From positions 1-64,000 of the forward strand of contig NZ_FOKR01000009.1 of assembly GCF_900112195.1 (NCBI RefSeq): a DNA stretch of 64,000 bases. Reading direction: 5' to 3'. This DNA comes from Butyrivibrio sp. YAB3001 (GTDB lineage: Bacteria; Bacillota; Clostridia; Lachnospirales; Lachnospiraceae). The notes beneath the pieces are model-generated. The model was not told where the DNA came from and ran no database searches. It saw only the letters and a program-made list of their open reading frames with translations. Shown piece by piece: positions 43,932 to 52,829 of this stretch; the stretch's first letter is position 1, and every line of letters starts with the position of its first letter. The position numbers and the translations under genes are program-made.

Positions 43932-44669
43932 ATGAGCAAAACCTTTCGCTATATTCAAAATGAGGATGTGCTTAAATCTTTTGAAGACTTCAGAGATACA
44001 GTGCTTAAGGAGAGGCCGGTGGTTATCGCCAGGCATGGGGACTATTCTCTTTTACTGGAAAAAAGATCTGAAGATGTTTTAGGACTTAAGATAGTTAATG
44101 ATGAAAAAAAGACTGTTGTAAGTGACAGAACTTATGATATAAAAAGAACAAATAATGAGCTGATTGCAAGGGGAGTGCGTCACGCTTGTCAGAAGATGTC
44201 AGAGCTTTGCGATGAGGACATCAATAGGAAAAGATTTCAGATCTGGAAGTGGTATCTTCTGGACTGGCAGAAACATCATGCGGATGAAACACAGGAACTT
44301 ATAGATAGGGAAATAGAATGGGATGAGGAAGTTGCCAAGACAGAAGCAGACCTCATGGACATGGAAAAGTTTTTACACGGAGATTACTTAAATCTTGGAA
44401 ATACTCTTAGTCTTATCGATACTTATCTTAAGGATGAGACACATAAGGAAGTTTTCAGGAAGTTTGCTGTTTCAGATATTATGGAAATGACCAGCGAGGA
44501 TACAAAGGTCAAATCCTTGGAAGAGGCTGAGCACAAGAATCAGAAAGAAGAGCTTAAACTTCACACTTATCAGTTTAAGGTAAGTGTTGAGGCTACTGAC
44601 AGGGAACATGCCCGTCAGGCACTTATCCGTTATCTTGGTGGTGACGACCGCATATCGGTGCAGAAGTGA
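43932..44669 (+). CDS. Hypothetical protein, about 245 residues
   Basis: No family recognised. Soluble and helical, with many charged residues; no membrane segment or signal peptide. The N-terminus has an antitoxin-like look (FEDFRDTVLKERPVVIARHGDYSLLLEK), which may be chance. The middle region (KRFQIWKWYLLDWQKHH) is aromatic and basic, and the C-terminal half is a long likely coiled coil ending in a beta-rich FKVSVEATDREHARQAL. An AAAGGA site lies before the ATG, 20 bases after the PAS/EAL gene, so the two probably act together. Followed by a strong terminator. Confidence 0.7.
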   Translation: MSKTFRYIQNEDVLKSFEDFRDTVLKERPVVIARHGDYSLLLEKRSEDVLGLKIVNDEKKTVVSDRTYDIKRTNNELIARGVRHACQKMSELCDEDINRKRFQIWKWYLLDWQKHHADETQELIDREIEWDEEVAKTEADLMDMEKFLHGDYLNLGNTLSLIDTYLKDETHKEVFRKFAVSDIMEMTSEDTKVKSLEEAEHKNQKEELKLHTYQFKVSVEATDREHARQALIRYLGGDDRISVQK

Positions 44670-44733
44670 TGATTTCACTAAAGATAAGAAAAACTGGGAT
44701 CTATTTAACAAGATAATTCAATATGTTTTGTTT

Positions 44734-44772
44734 AGACCATATCAAGCAGAGGTTTGATATGGTCTATTTTTT
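44734..44772 (+). terminator. Intrinsic terminator after the 245-residue gene
   Basis: AGACCATATCAA (44734-44745) pairs perfectly with TTGATATGGTCT (44754-44765), followed by ATTTTTTG. Confidence 0.9.
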
Positions 44773-44893
44773 GTGGTACAAAATTGGCAATCCAATGGAT
44801 ACTTTTATACAAGTTCATTTGCTGGTCGTAGGTGAAATCAGGTATCTGACAGTAAGGCAAGATAAACTGACGGCTTTGCATTGGGGTTGTGAT

Positions 44894-44975
44894 ATACCGC
44901 TTAACACAACATTGAGAAAACTGACAATTTTTGGCAATATTTGAAACTTTGATAGCATTTTGTGGTAAGCGGTAT
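44894..44975. promoter_or_regulatory. Promoter flanked by inverted 10-base sites, upstream of xylanase 2
   Basis: ATACCGCTTA (44894-44903) and its exact inverse TAAGCGGTAT (44966-44975) bracket a plausible promoter, TTGGCA (44931-44936) and TAGCAT (44953-44958), spaced 16 bases. The second site would sit at about the transcription start. The arrangement suggests paired operators for a repressor. Nothing else was seen in 44773-45056. Confidence 0.45.
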
Positions 44976-45056
44976 GTGCAAAAATACTTAATAATTATTT
45001 CATGTGTGTGAAAAATGGGGAATATGCACAAAAATAACAATGGAGGAGAAAAAAGA

Positions 45057-48000
45057 ATGCACAAAAAATGGTTGGGGTTTTCCTCTGTCATGATGGCTGG
45101 AATGCTGGCAGTTTCTAGTGTCAGTCCCGCAGCTTTTGAGGCAAGAGCAGCTGAACTTGGGGAAGAAAAAGCTGTTATTACCGAAGAAGCTTCTCTTGAT
45201 GAGACTAAGGACAGTGAAGAAACTAAGGCTCAGAAGGACACAGAGGAAAAGGCATCTGATGAAGAAGCTAAGGAGGCTGCTGAAGGAAGCAGCGCTGAAA
45301 CTTCTGAGAAGGAAGAAAAGGCTTCTACAGATGTAGAAGAAAGCAAGGAAGATGATTCAAAAGCTGATGAAAAAGAATCATCTGACGAGAAGTCCGAAGA
45401 TAAAGTAAAGGACGACACAGAAGAAAAGAAAGACAGCAAGGAAGAAGCTGACGAGGAAGAATCTAAAGACAAAGATTCTAAGGAAAAAGAAACAAAAGAG
45501 GACAAAGAAAAATCTGACAATGAGGATAAGTCAGAGGAAAAAGATAAAAAGGACGATAAGAAAGAAACTGATAAAGAAAAGAAGGATGATGCAGAAGATG
45601 CTGAGAAAAAGGACAACAGCCTTATTTTCTTTGACAGATGGAATCAGAGTTCTACCTTTTCAGGAGTTCTTTCTTTTGAAAAGCAGTATCAGGAGTATGT
45701 ATATGACCTTGGTGAAACTTATGACGCTTCAATCGTTAAGAGCATAAAGGTTAAGGTTTCAGACCAGGGAGATAACGTATGCATTAAGCTCTATGATGAC
45801 AGCCTTACAGAGAAGCAGGCTAATTACGGCTGCAACGGAAGCAGTGAATATGTGATGATTCCAAACTATGACGGAAAAGTCAGATATATAGCTGTAATGT
45901 CTATGGCTGATGGTGAGGACAAATATCCTTACGGGATCACAGTTGACGAGGTATCAGTTGATGCTGAGGCTTCTACTGAACAGCAGAATGAAGAGACAGT
46001 AGTATTTAAGGGTGACGACCTTAAGTTCTCCGGAAGATGGGATAAAAAAGAAGTAGAAGGAAATACATTAACTTATGAGGAAGCATGGTCTGAATACTGG
46101 TTCTCTTTTGGCAGAGAATTTGCAGCAGACAGCATTAAGTCCATCAAAGTTAAAGTAAAAGATCAGGACCTTTCAGTAGCATTTAAGATTTACGATGCTG
46201 ATGGAGGTGAAATTCAGGCTTTCTACGGACAGAATGGTAAGAATGAATACGTACTATATCCTAGTCAGGATAAGGGCGCAACACACTTTGCTGTAATGGC
46301 AATGAACGACCAGACATATCCCGGTTCTATCACCATTGAGAGTGTTGAAGTAAAGGTTGATACAACACCCGAAAGTGAGAAGCCTGAAAAAGGTGTTGAA
46401 TATGATATCGTAGATCTTCGTGATCCTATGACAGAAATTCTTGGCGATGACTTTATAGTTGGTACAGCAATCAGCTATCAGGAATTTGCTGATTCAGCAG
46501 AGATGGAGCTTGTTACAAAGCACTTCAACGGAGTTACACTTGGTAATGAATTAAAGCCTGACTCAATGCTTAAAAAAGACGCTGAGATCAAGACAGTTGA
46601 GCTTAATGGAGAAGAGTTTGCTTTCCCTGAGCTTAATTTCTCCAACCCTGAAAGATATCTTGATTTCTTTGTTGACTGGAACAATGAGCATCCGGACAAA
46701 AAGATCCGAATAAGAGGACACGTTCTTGTATGGCATTCACAGACACCTGAGTTCTTCTTCCATGAGGATTATGATACAAGCAAGCCTTATGTAACACCTG
46801 AGGTTATGAATAAGCGTCTTGAGTACTACATAAAGAGCGTTGCTGAGCATTTTACAGCAGAGGGAAGCAAGTATAGAGATCTTTTCTATGGCTGGGATGT
46901 TGTAAACGAGGCTGTAAGTGACAGCACAGGCACATACAGAAATGCAAGCGAGAATTCAAGCTGGTGGGCTGTTTATAATTCATGTGAGTTTATACAGAAC
47001 GCATTTGTATATGCAAACAGATACATGCCTTCTAATATAGCTCTTTTCTACAATGATTATAATGAGACCGGTACAAACAAGATGGGTGGAATCTGTGAAC
47101 TTCTTAAAACTGTTAAGAACACAGAAGGCGCTCGTATCGATGGTATGGGAATGCAGGCTCACTATCAGATTGAGAGCAATTCACCATCCATGGATCAGTT
47201 CAAGGTAGCAGCTAAGACTTATGGAGAGATCGTAGACCAGGTTCAGATTACAGAGCTTGACTTTAAGGGAAGCGCAAACAGCACAGATGAAAGACTTGCT
47301 GAGAGATATAAGGCTGTTTACGATACAATCAGACGTTTAAAAGCAGAGGGAACAAACATCACCGGTATGACAATCTGGGGAGTTGTAGATAAGCATTCCT
47401 GGCTCCAGACTGCAAATAATAACGGTGGCGGCTCAAACGGAAGCTCAAGACAGTATCCACTTCTTTTTGATGATAATTACAAGGCTAAGAATTCTTTCTG
47501 GGCACTTGCAAATGCAGGAGAACTTGAGCCTGAAATCAAGAATATCATTCTTATCCAGAATATAAACGGTGACTTTACTACAGGCAACGAATATTCATTT
47601 GGTGAGGGTGAATCAAAGCTTTCCTTCGTTCCAATGTGGGATGAAAACGGCGTTGCAGTTAAGGTAACTGTCCTTGATGGAAATGCAGAGGATAATGACA
47701 GCTTCACAGTTTATGCCGATGATGGCAATAGCATCAAAGCAGTAACAGTTACAAGAAGCGAGGCTACAGCTGTCGAAGGTGGTTATGAATCAGTTGTAAG
47801 ACTTGATGTTGATAAAGACGTTCTTGCTTCAAATAAGCTTAAGCTTGATGTAACATTCAAAGATGGTGAAAAGACATTTGCCTTTGGCGATACAACCTTC
47901 AAGCAGGCTGATAGCAGCAAATACTTTGCAGAGACAGTTGTTAAGCCGCTTCTTTCAGTGAATAAGGGAACAGTTGTAGTTGACGGTGATCCATCAGATG

Positions 48001-49226
48001 AAGACTGGGCAAAGGCTAAGGAACTTCAGCTTACTATCAATACTGGAGCAAACGTTACAGCAAATGCCAAGACTCTTTGGGATGAAGAAAATCTCTATGT
48101 TCTCGTTGATGTAAAAGATCCTGTTCTTAACAAGGATTCATCACAGAATCATGAGCAGGATTCACTTGAAGTATTCATTGATGAGAATAACCATAAGACA
48201 ACATCCTATGAAGAGGATGACAAGCAGTACAGAATCAACTATGAGAATACACAGAGCTTTAACGGTAAAAAATGTCTTGAAGAAAACATGAAATCTGCAG
48301 CAGTAGTTACAGAAGACGGCTACAGAATCGAAGCTGCTTTCAAGTGGACGGACATTACACCACAGGCAGGAAATAAGGTAGGTCTTGAACTTCAGATCAA
48401 CGATGCTGATGATTCAGGAAAGAGAATCGGAACACTTAGCTGGGCTGATAAGACAGGAAACGGATGGTCATCACCTGAAGTATTCGGAACAATTCTTTTG
48501 ACAGTGGAAAATGCAGATACACCTGATACTCCTGTTGATCCGGATCCTGCAGATGAACCAGTAGATCCAAATCCTTCAGATGACCCTGTAGATCCAAATC
48601 CGACAGATGATCCTGTAGATCCTAATCCATCAGATGACCCTGAAGATCCAAATCCATCAGATGACCCTGAAGATCCAAATCCTTCAGATGATCCTGTAGA
48701 TCCTAACCCATCAGATGACCCTGTAGACCCGGATCCAACAGATGATCCTGTAGATCCTGCCCCGATAGTTGAACCGGAAAAGGAAGAGGCAAGACTTGTA
48801 AGCTTCCTTGGATTTACATTCTACGTAACAGCAGACGGAACAAGACTTACTGGCTTCCATACAATTGATGGAAATGATTACTACTTTGGCTCAACAGGCA
48901 TTATGTACAGGCTTTCCTGGATCAACGAGAATGGTAACTGGTACTATGCAAAGCTTGACGGAACACTTGCCAAGAATGAAATAGTATCAAGACTTCTTTC
49001 AAGATATATCTTTAACGAAGAAGGCGTGATGCAGACCGGATTTGTTCACTTTAACGGTAATGATTATTACTGCGGAACAAGCGGAGCAATCTATACAAAC
49101 AGCTTTATCACAGTAGATTGCAAGACCTACTATGCAAAAAATGATGGACGTCTTGCTAAGAATGAGACAATCTGGAGACTTTTCAGAAGATACAGATTCG
49201 ATGAGAACGGAGTTCTTGTAAAATAA
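45057..49226 (+). CDS. Secreted GH10 xylanase with cell-wall-binding repeats
   Basis: Extracellular endo-1,4-beta-xylanase of about 1389 residues. A signal peptide (about 1-30) is followed by ~155 residues made almost only of D, E, K and S (32-188). Two similar modules come next (187-302 and 315-436), each with RW, SIKVKV and NEYV-like strands, possibly carbohydrate-binding. The GH10 domain spans about 449-825, with acid/base E618 (DVVNEA) and nucleophile E733 (ITELDF). A beta-rich region and a CBM9-like module (about 963-1153) follow, then nine 9-residue VDPNPSDDP-type repeats and a C-terminal part (about 1242-1389) with choline-binding-like repeats (GNWYYAKLDGTL, TYYAKNDGRL) that may attach it to the cell wall. 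The start at 45057 has TGGAGGAG eight bases upstream. It pairs with the GH3 gene downstream. Confidence 0.9.
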   Translation: MHKKWLGFSSVMMAGMLAVSSVSPAAFEARAAELGEEKAVITEEASLDETKDSEETKAQKDTEEKASDEEAKEAAEGSSAETSEKEEKASTDVEESKEDDSKADEKESSDEKSEDKVKDDTEEKKDSKEEADEEESKDKDSKEKETKEDKEKSDNEDKSEEKDKKDDKKETDKEKKDDAEDAEKKDNSLIFFDRWNQSSTFSGVLSFEKQYQEYVYDLGETYDASIVKSIKVKVSDQGDNVCIKLYDDSLTEKQANYGCNGSSEYVMIPNYDGKVRYIAVMSMADGEDKYPYGITVDEVSVDAEASTEQQNEETVVFKGDDLKFSGRWDKKEVEGNTLTYEEAWSEYWFSFGREFAADSIKSIKVKVKDQDLSVAFKIYDADGGEIQAFYGQNGKNEYVLYPSQDKGATHFAVMAMNDQTYPGSITIESVEVKVDTTPESEKPEKGVEYDIVDLRDPMTEILGDDFIVGTAISYQEFADSAEMELVTKHFNGVTLGNELKPDSMLKKDAEIKTVELNGEEFAFPELNFSNPERYLDFFVDWNNEHPDKKIRIRGHVLVWHSQTPEFFFHEDYDTSKPYVTPEVMNKRLEYYIKSVAEHFTAEGSKYRDLFYGWDVVNEAVSDSTGTYRNASENSSWWAVYNSCEFIQNAFVYANRYMPSNIALFYNDYNETGTNKMGGICELLKTVKNTEGARIDGMGMQAHYQIESNSPSMDQFKVAAKTYGEIVDQVQITELDFKGSANSTDERLAERYKAVYDTIRRLKAEGTNITGMTIWGVVDKHSWLQTANNNGGGSNGSSRQYPLLFDDNYKAKNSFWALANAGELEPEIKNIILIQNINGDFTTGNEYSFGEGESKLSFVPMWDENGVAVKVTVLDGNAEDNDSFTVYADDGNSIKAVTVTRSEATAVEGGYESVVRLDVDKDVLASNKLKLDVTFKDGEKTFAFGDTTFKQADSSKYFAETVVKPLLSVNKGTVVVDGDPSDEDWAKAKELQLTINTGANVTANAKTLWDEENLYVLVDVKDPVLNKDSSQNHEQDSLEVFIDENNHKTTSYEEDDKQYRINYENTQSFNGKKCLEENMKSAAVVTEDGYRIEAAFKWTDITPQAGNKVGLELQINDADDSGKRIGTLSWADKTGNGWSSPEVFGTILLTVENADTPDTPVDPDPADEPVDPNPSDDPVDPNPTDDPVDPNPSDDPEDPNPSDDPEDPNPSDDPVDPNPSDDPVDPDPTDDPVDPAPIVEPEKEEARLVSFLGFTFYVTADGTRLTGFHTIDGNDYYFGSTGIMYRLSWINENGNWYYAKLDGTLAKNEIVSRLLSRYIFNEEGVMQTGFVHFNGNDYYCGTSGAIYTNSFITVDCKTYYAKNDGRLAKNETIWRLFRRYRFDENGVLVK
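48534..48776 (+). repeat. Nine in-frame 27-base repeats (VDPNPSDDP)
   Basis: Nine tandem 27-base units encode a 9-residue Pro/Asp-rich linker between the CBM9-like module and the wall-binding repeats. The central copies are nearly identical at the DNA level and the outer ones have diverged (DPADEP, PAPIVEP), a pattern expected from unequal exchange. Confidence 0.85.
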
Positions 49227-49240
49227 TTAAATTATTATGA

Positions 49241-49281
49241 AAAAGGGAAGAGTGCTCTAAAAATGCGCTCTTTCCTTTTTT
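49241..49281 (+). terminator. Intrinsic terminator after xylanase 2
   Basis: GGGAAGAGTGC pairs with GCGCTCTTTCC (two G-U pairs), followed by six T at 49276-49281. It separates the xylanase from the GH3 gene. Confidence 0.82.
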
Positions 49282-49365
49282 GATTAATGTCACATTGAAT
49301 GATAAAATACCACAGGGGAAAGACTAACAGGTTATATTTGTTTTTAGCTTTTAAAGGAGAAAAAC

Positions 49366-52182
49366 ATGGCAAATAAGGTATGGGATCTGGAAAAATTCAA
49401 GCAGACAGCAAGAGAGGCAGCGGCAGAGGGAATAGTTCTTCTTAAGAATGACAAGAATGCGCTTCCTTTTGCGAAGGGTACGAAAATTGCAGTCTTTGGA
49501 AGAAGTCAGATGAATTATTATAAGAGCGGAACCGGCTCAGGCGGAATGGTAAATGTTGACTATGTGGTTGGGATTTATGAGGCTTTGGAGAAATCTGAGC
49601 ATGTGTCTGTTAATAAAAATGTCAGAAAGGCATATGAGAAATTTGTAAGTGAAAATCCTTTTGATCATGGTGTTGGCTGGGCAGCAGAACCCTGGTTTCA
49701 GAAAGAGATGCCACTTGATGATGAACTTGTAAAAAAGGCTTCAAAGGAGTCTGACGCAGCAGTGTTTATCATCGGAAGAACAGCAGGTGAAGATCAGGAT
49801 AACAAAAATGAGCAGGGAAGCTTTCTTTTAACAGATGAGGAGATAGCTTCTCTTAAGAAGGTGTGCAAGGCTTTCGACAGAACGATAGTGCTATTAAATG
49901 TCGGAAATATAATCGACATGAAGTGGGTCAATGAGATTAACCCTGAAGCAGTGCTATATGTCTGGCAGGGTGGGCAGGAAGGCGGAAATGCAGTACTTGA
50001 CGTTCTTTGCGGTGATGTTAACCCTTCCGGAAAATTATCTGACACAATTGCGGCAGATATTTATGACTATCCGTCTACAGAGTTTTTTGGCTCTGATACC
50101 AGAAACTATCAGGTGGAAGATGTGTATGTGGGATATAGATATTTTGAGACCTTTGATAAAGAATCCGTTCTATATCCGTTTGGATTTGGTCTTTCCTATA
50201 CTTCTTTTGGCATAGAGACAGATGGCTTTAAGTATGATAAAAAAGATGGCGTAAAAGTAGATGCGCTTGTTACCAATAAAGGGGATGTTCCCGGAAAAGA
50301 AGTCGTGCAGGTATATGTAGAAGCTCCTCAGGGCATTCTTGGAAAGCCTGCGAGAGTTCTTTGCGGCTTTGCAAAGACGGATGTTTTAAAGCCCTCAGAG
50401 AGCCAGAAGATAAGCTTTGATATTCCAAAATACTGGATGGCTTCATATGATGACGGAGGCGTTACAGGTAATAAATCAGCCTACGTTTTGGAAGACGGCG
50501 ATTATAAGATCTTTGTTGGAAGTGATGTGAGAAGCGCGGAACTTGCAGGAGAGTTTAGCATTGCAAAGACAGAAGCTGTATATCAGTGTGAGGAAGCTTA
50601 TGCTCCAGTACAGGCGTTTGACCGTCTTCTTCCTGTGTTTGACGGAAATGGATATCTTAAGGTGTTCGAGGATGCGCCTACAAGGACTCTTGATCCTAAT
50701 AAGAAGAGAAAAGACAGACTTCCAAAGGCTGAAAAGTATACAGGAGATAAAGGCTATAAGCTAAAAGATGTTGAAGAAGGCAAGGTGACTATGGAGAAAT
50801 TCATAGCACAGCTTTCGGATGAAGATCTTTGCGCAATGGTCAGAGGCGAGGGAATGTGCTCACCTAAAGTTACTGCGGGAATTGCGGGAGCTTTCGGAGG
50901 AGTGACTGATAAGCTGTCCGGTTTTGGAATCCCTGTTGCAGGATGCTCTGATGGCCCAAGCGGAATCAGAATGGACTGCGGAACACATGCTTTTTCTCTT
51001 CCAAACGGAACCTGCCTTGCATGTTCTTTTAATGAAGAGATAAATGAAAGACTCTTTAGCTATGAGGCACTGGATCTTAGAAGACACAGAATTGATGCAC
51101 TTTTGGGACCAGGAATGAACATTCACAGAAGCCCGTTAAACGGCAGAAACTTCGAGTATTTTTCTGAGGATCCGCTGCTTACCGGAAAGCTTGTTTCTGC
51201 GCAGCTTCGCGGAATGCATAAGTATGATGTAACAGGCGTTATAAAGCATTTTGCAGGAAATACACAGGAACTTAACAGACATAATGTCAATAACATAGTA
51301 TCAGAGAGAGCTCTTCGAGAAATTTATCTGAAGGGCTTTGAGATAGCTGTAAGAGAAGGCGGAGCCAGGGCAATAATGAGTACCTATGGCCCTGTAAATG
51401 GCATCTGGACTGCCAGCAGCTATGACCTTCTTACAACCATTTTGAGAAATGAGTGGGGCTATGACGGAATCGTTATGACTGACTGGTGGGCAATGGGCAA
51501 TGATGAAGCCGGCGCTCCCGGAAGCTATCAGAATGTATCTTCTCAGGTTCGCGCTCAGAATGACCTTAATATGGTAAACACCAGTGCAGAACTCAATTCA
51601 GGCGGAGATGACCTTATGGATGCTCTTGAGAAGGGCAGATTATCAAGGGCGGAGCTTGCAAGAAGCGCAGCCAATATCCTTAGGTTCTTACTAAAGACAC
51701 CTGTGTACAGGCATATGCTTGGAGAAGAATCAGAACTTGATAAAGAGCTCAAAGGTGCAGTTTCTGCTGACGAGGCATCACTTAAGGATACAATAAAAGT
51801 AATACTTGCTGATACAGAAGCTTCTCTTGATGTGGAAAAGATAAAGATAGAAAAGGGCAGTTCCACAGTATTTGGAGTTACCTGTCTGCAAAAATGCTTC
51901 ATTGACCTTGAACTTGTCATGAAAGCAGATAACCAGCCTGATGTTGCCCAGCTTCCGCTTTCAATATTCCAGGATAAAGAACTTGTGAAGACTATTACTT
52001 TAACTGGTATGGATAAGGAGTGGAAAAACTATAGGATAACCCTGATTCCTGCGTTTATGAATAATTTCTTCCTGAAATTCTATTTTGCTCAGGGAGGCAT
52101 TGCAATTAAATCTGCAAAGCTTATCAAGACACAGGAAATAGTAGATGATTCCAAAAAAGGAATTACTGAACTTACAGACTGA
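49366..52182 (+). CDS. Beta-glucosidase/xylosidase, GH3, reversed domain order
   Basis: 938 residues. The GH3 C-terminal-type domain comes first (EAAAEGIVLLKNDKNALPF, GRSQMNYYKSGTGSGG), followed by a fibronectin III-like domain (about 300-400), then the catalytic (alpha/beta) barrel: SDGPSGIRMD, GRNFEYFSEDP, VIKHFAGNTQELNRHN and the nucleophile in VMTDWW (D706). A further ~140-residue beta-rich tail resembles a carbohydrate-binding fold. The reversed order is known from Butyrivibrio fibrisolvens and Ruminococcus beta-glucosidases. No signal peptide, so it likely acts in the cytoplasm on imported oligosaccharides. Start with AAAGGAG upstream. Substrate (glucose or xylose) cannot be decided from sequence. 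Confidence 0.92.
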   Translation: MANKVWDLEKFKQTAREAAAEGIVLLKNDKNALPFAKGTKIAVFGRSQMNYYKSGTGSGGMVNVDYVVGIYEALEKSEHVSVNKNVRKAYEKFVSENPFDHGVGWAAEPWFQKEMPLDDELVKKASKESDAAVFIIGRTAGEDQDNKNEQGSFLLTDEEIASLKKVCKAFDRTIVLLNVGNIIDMKWVNEINPEAVLYVWQGGQEGGNAVLDVLCGDVNPSGKLSDTIAADIYDYPSTEFFGSDTRNYQVEDVYVGYRYFETFDKESVLYPFGFGLSYTSFGIETDGFKYDKKDGVKVDALVTNKGDVPGKEVVQVYVEAPQGILGKPARVLCGFAKTDVLKPSESQKISFDIPKYWMASYDDGGVTGNKSAYVLEDGDYKIFVGSDVRSAELAGEFSIAKTEAVYQCEEAYAPVQAFDRLLPVFDGNGYLKVFEDAPTRTLDPNKKRKDRLPKAEKYTGDKGYKLKDVEEGKVTMEKFIAQLSDEDLCAMVRGEGMCSPKVTAGIAGAFGGVTDKLSGFGIPVAGCSDGPSGIRMDCGTHAFSLPNGTCLACSFNEEINERLFSYEALDLRRHRIDALLGPGMNIHRSPLNGRNFEYFSEDPLLTGKLVSAQLRGMHKYDVTGVIKHFAGNTQELNRHNVNNIVSERALREIYLKGFEIAVREGGARAIMSTYGPVNGIWTASSYDLLTTILRNEWGYDGIVMTDWWAMGNDEAGAPGSYQNVSSQVRAQNDLNMVNTSAELNSGGDDLMDALEKGRLSRAELARSAANILRFLLKTPVYRHMLGEESELDKELKGAVSADEASLKDTIKVILADTEASLDVEKIKIEKGSSTVFGVTCLQKCFIDLELVMKADNQPDVAQLPLSIFQDKELVKTITLTGMDKEWKNYRITLIPAFMNNFFLKFYFAQGGIAIKSAKLIKTQEIVDDSKKGITELTD

Positions 52183-52315
52183 CTTTTTGCTTTGTTTATC
52201 ATTTGTTTACCTTTTTTTTATAAATGCAATATGCCGAAACTAAATTTCACTTTTTTTTAATAATTTAGCGGTGGAAAGTGCTGATATTGCTCTATCTTTT
52301 GCAGAAAATATGGTA

Positions 52316-52321
52316 TATAAT
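52316..52321 (+). promoter_or_regulatory. TATAAT upstream of the small basic protein gene
   Basis: A perfect TATAAT within TGGTATATAATG; no good -35 at 17 bases. It would give a leader of about 105 bases to the ATG at 52435. The 252-base gap from the GH3 stop is AT-rich and otherwise featureless. Confidence 0.4.
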
Positions 52322-52434
52322 GTACCCATTAAATGAAATTTTGTTGTAAACAATGAAAGGTTGAGGGGCCACGGATTTGTTTGCAAGCCAGTTCATTTAA
52401 ATAATTTTTCTTATGAGATGGAGGAAATTGAATA

Positions 52435-52683
52435 ATGAGAAGTTCCGCAAAGACTAAAAGAGGCATGAGCCAGAGCTGCATCGAGATCATGTCAGACGCA
52501 ATCAAGGCAAAGGAGCAGAACCTATCATACGGCAAATTCAAGGCTCTTGATATGTTGGGAGCAGGCAGTATGCAGGATGATGATTACGTTTCAGAATACC
52601 AGGTTCACACAGCAAACATCGTTCGCAAAACTGAGCAAACAGAGAAAAAGAAAGCAGTTGCTTTTGTTAAAGTAAGATCATAA
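52435..52683 (+). CDS. Small hypothetical protein, 82 residues
   Basis: No family recognised. Basic at the N-terminus (MRSSAKTKRGMSQSC), with a helical middle (EIMSDAIKAKEQNLSYGKFKALDMLG), a DDDYVSEYQVHTANIV strand-like part and a lysine-rich end. No membrane segment. A TGGAGGAA site, its own promoter-like element and a terminator make it a convincing single gene. A nucleic-acid-binding role would fit the charge pattern but is a guess. Confidence 0.7.
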   Translation: MRSSAKTKRGMSQSCIEIMSDAIKAKEQNLSYGKFKALDMLGAGSMQDDDYVSEYQVHTANIVRKTEQTEKKKAVAFVKVRS

Positions 52684-52732
52684 ATTTGATTCTGATAAAT
52701 TTTTTTTGAAAACTGAATATTGTGCATAAAAA

Positions 52733-52772
52733 AGGACTGTGAAATATTATTTTTCACAGTCCTGATTTTTTT
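52733..52772. terminator. Bidirectional terminator between convergent genes
   Basis: AGGACTGTGAAA (52733-52744) and TTTCACAGTCCT (52752-52763), followed by eight T on the plus strand and preceded by AAAAAA (T-run on the minus strand). It serves both the 82-residue gene and the convergent YczE-like gene. Confidence 0.9.
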
Positions 52773-52829
52773 TCTTAGGGAAATTGCTTGCGCAATCTAT
52801 TCTTTATTCACTCTAAAAGTAGTCCTGAT

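Noticed and set aside
45230..45616. Serine/phenylalanine-rich minus-strand frame inside xylanase 2
   Set aside because: It is the complement of the D/E/K/S-rich codons (GAA, AAG, GAT) and has no start signals.
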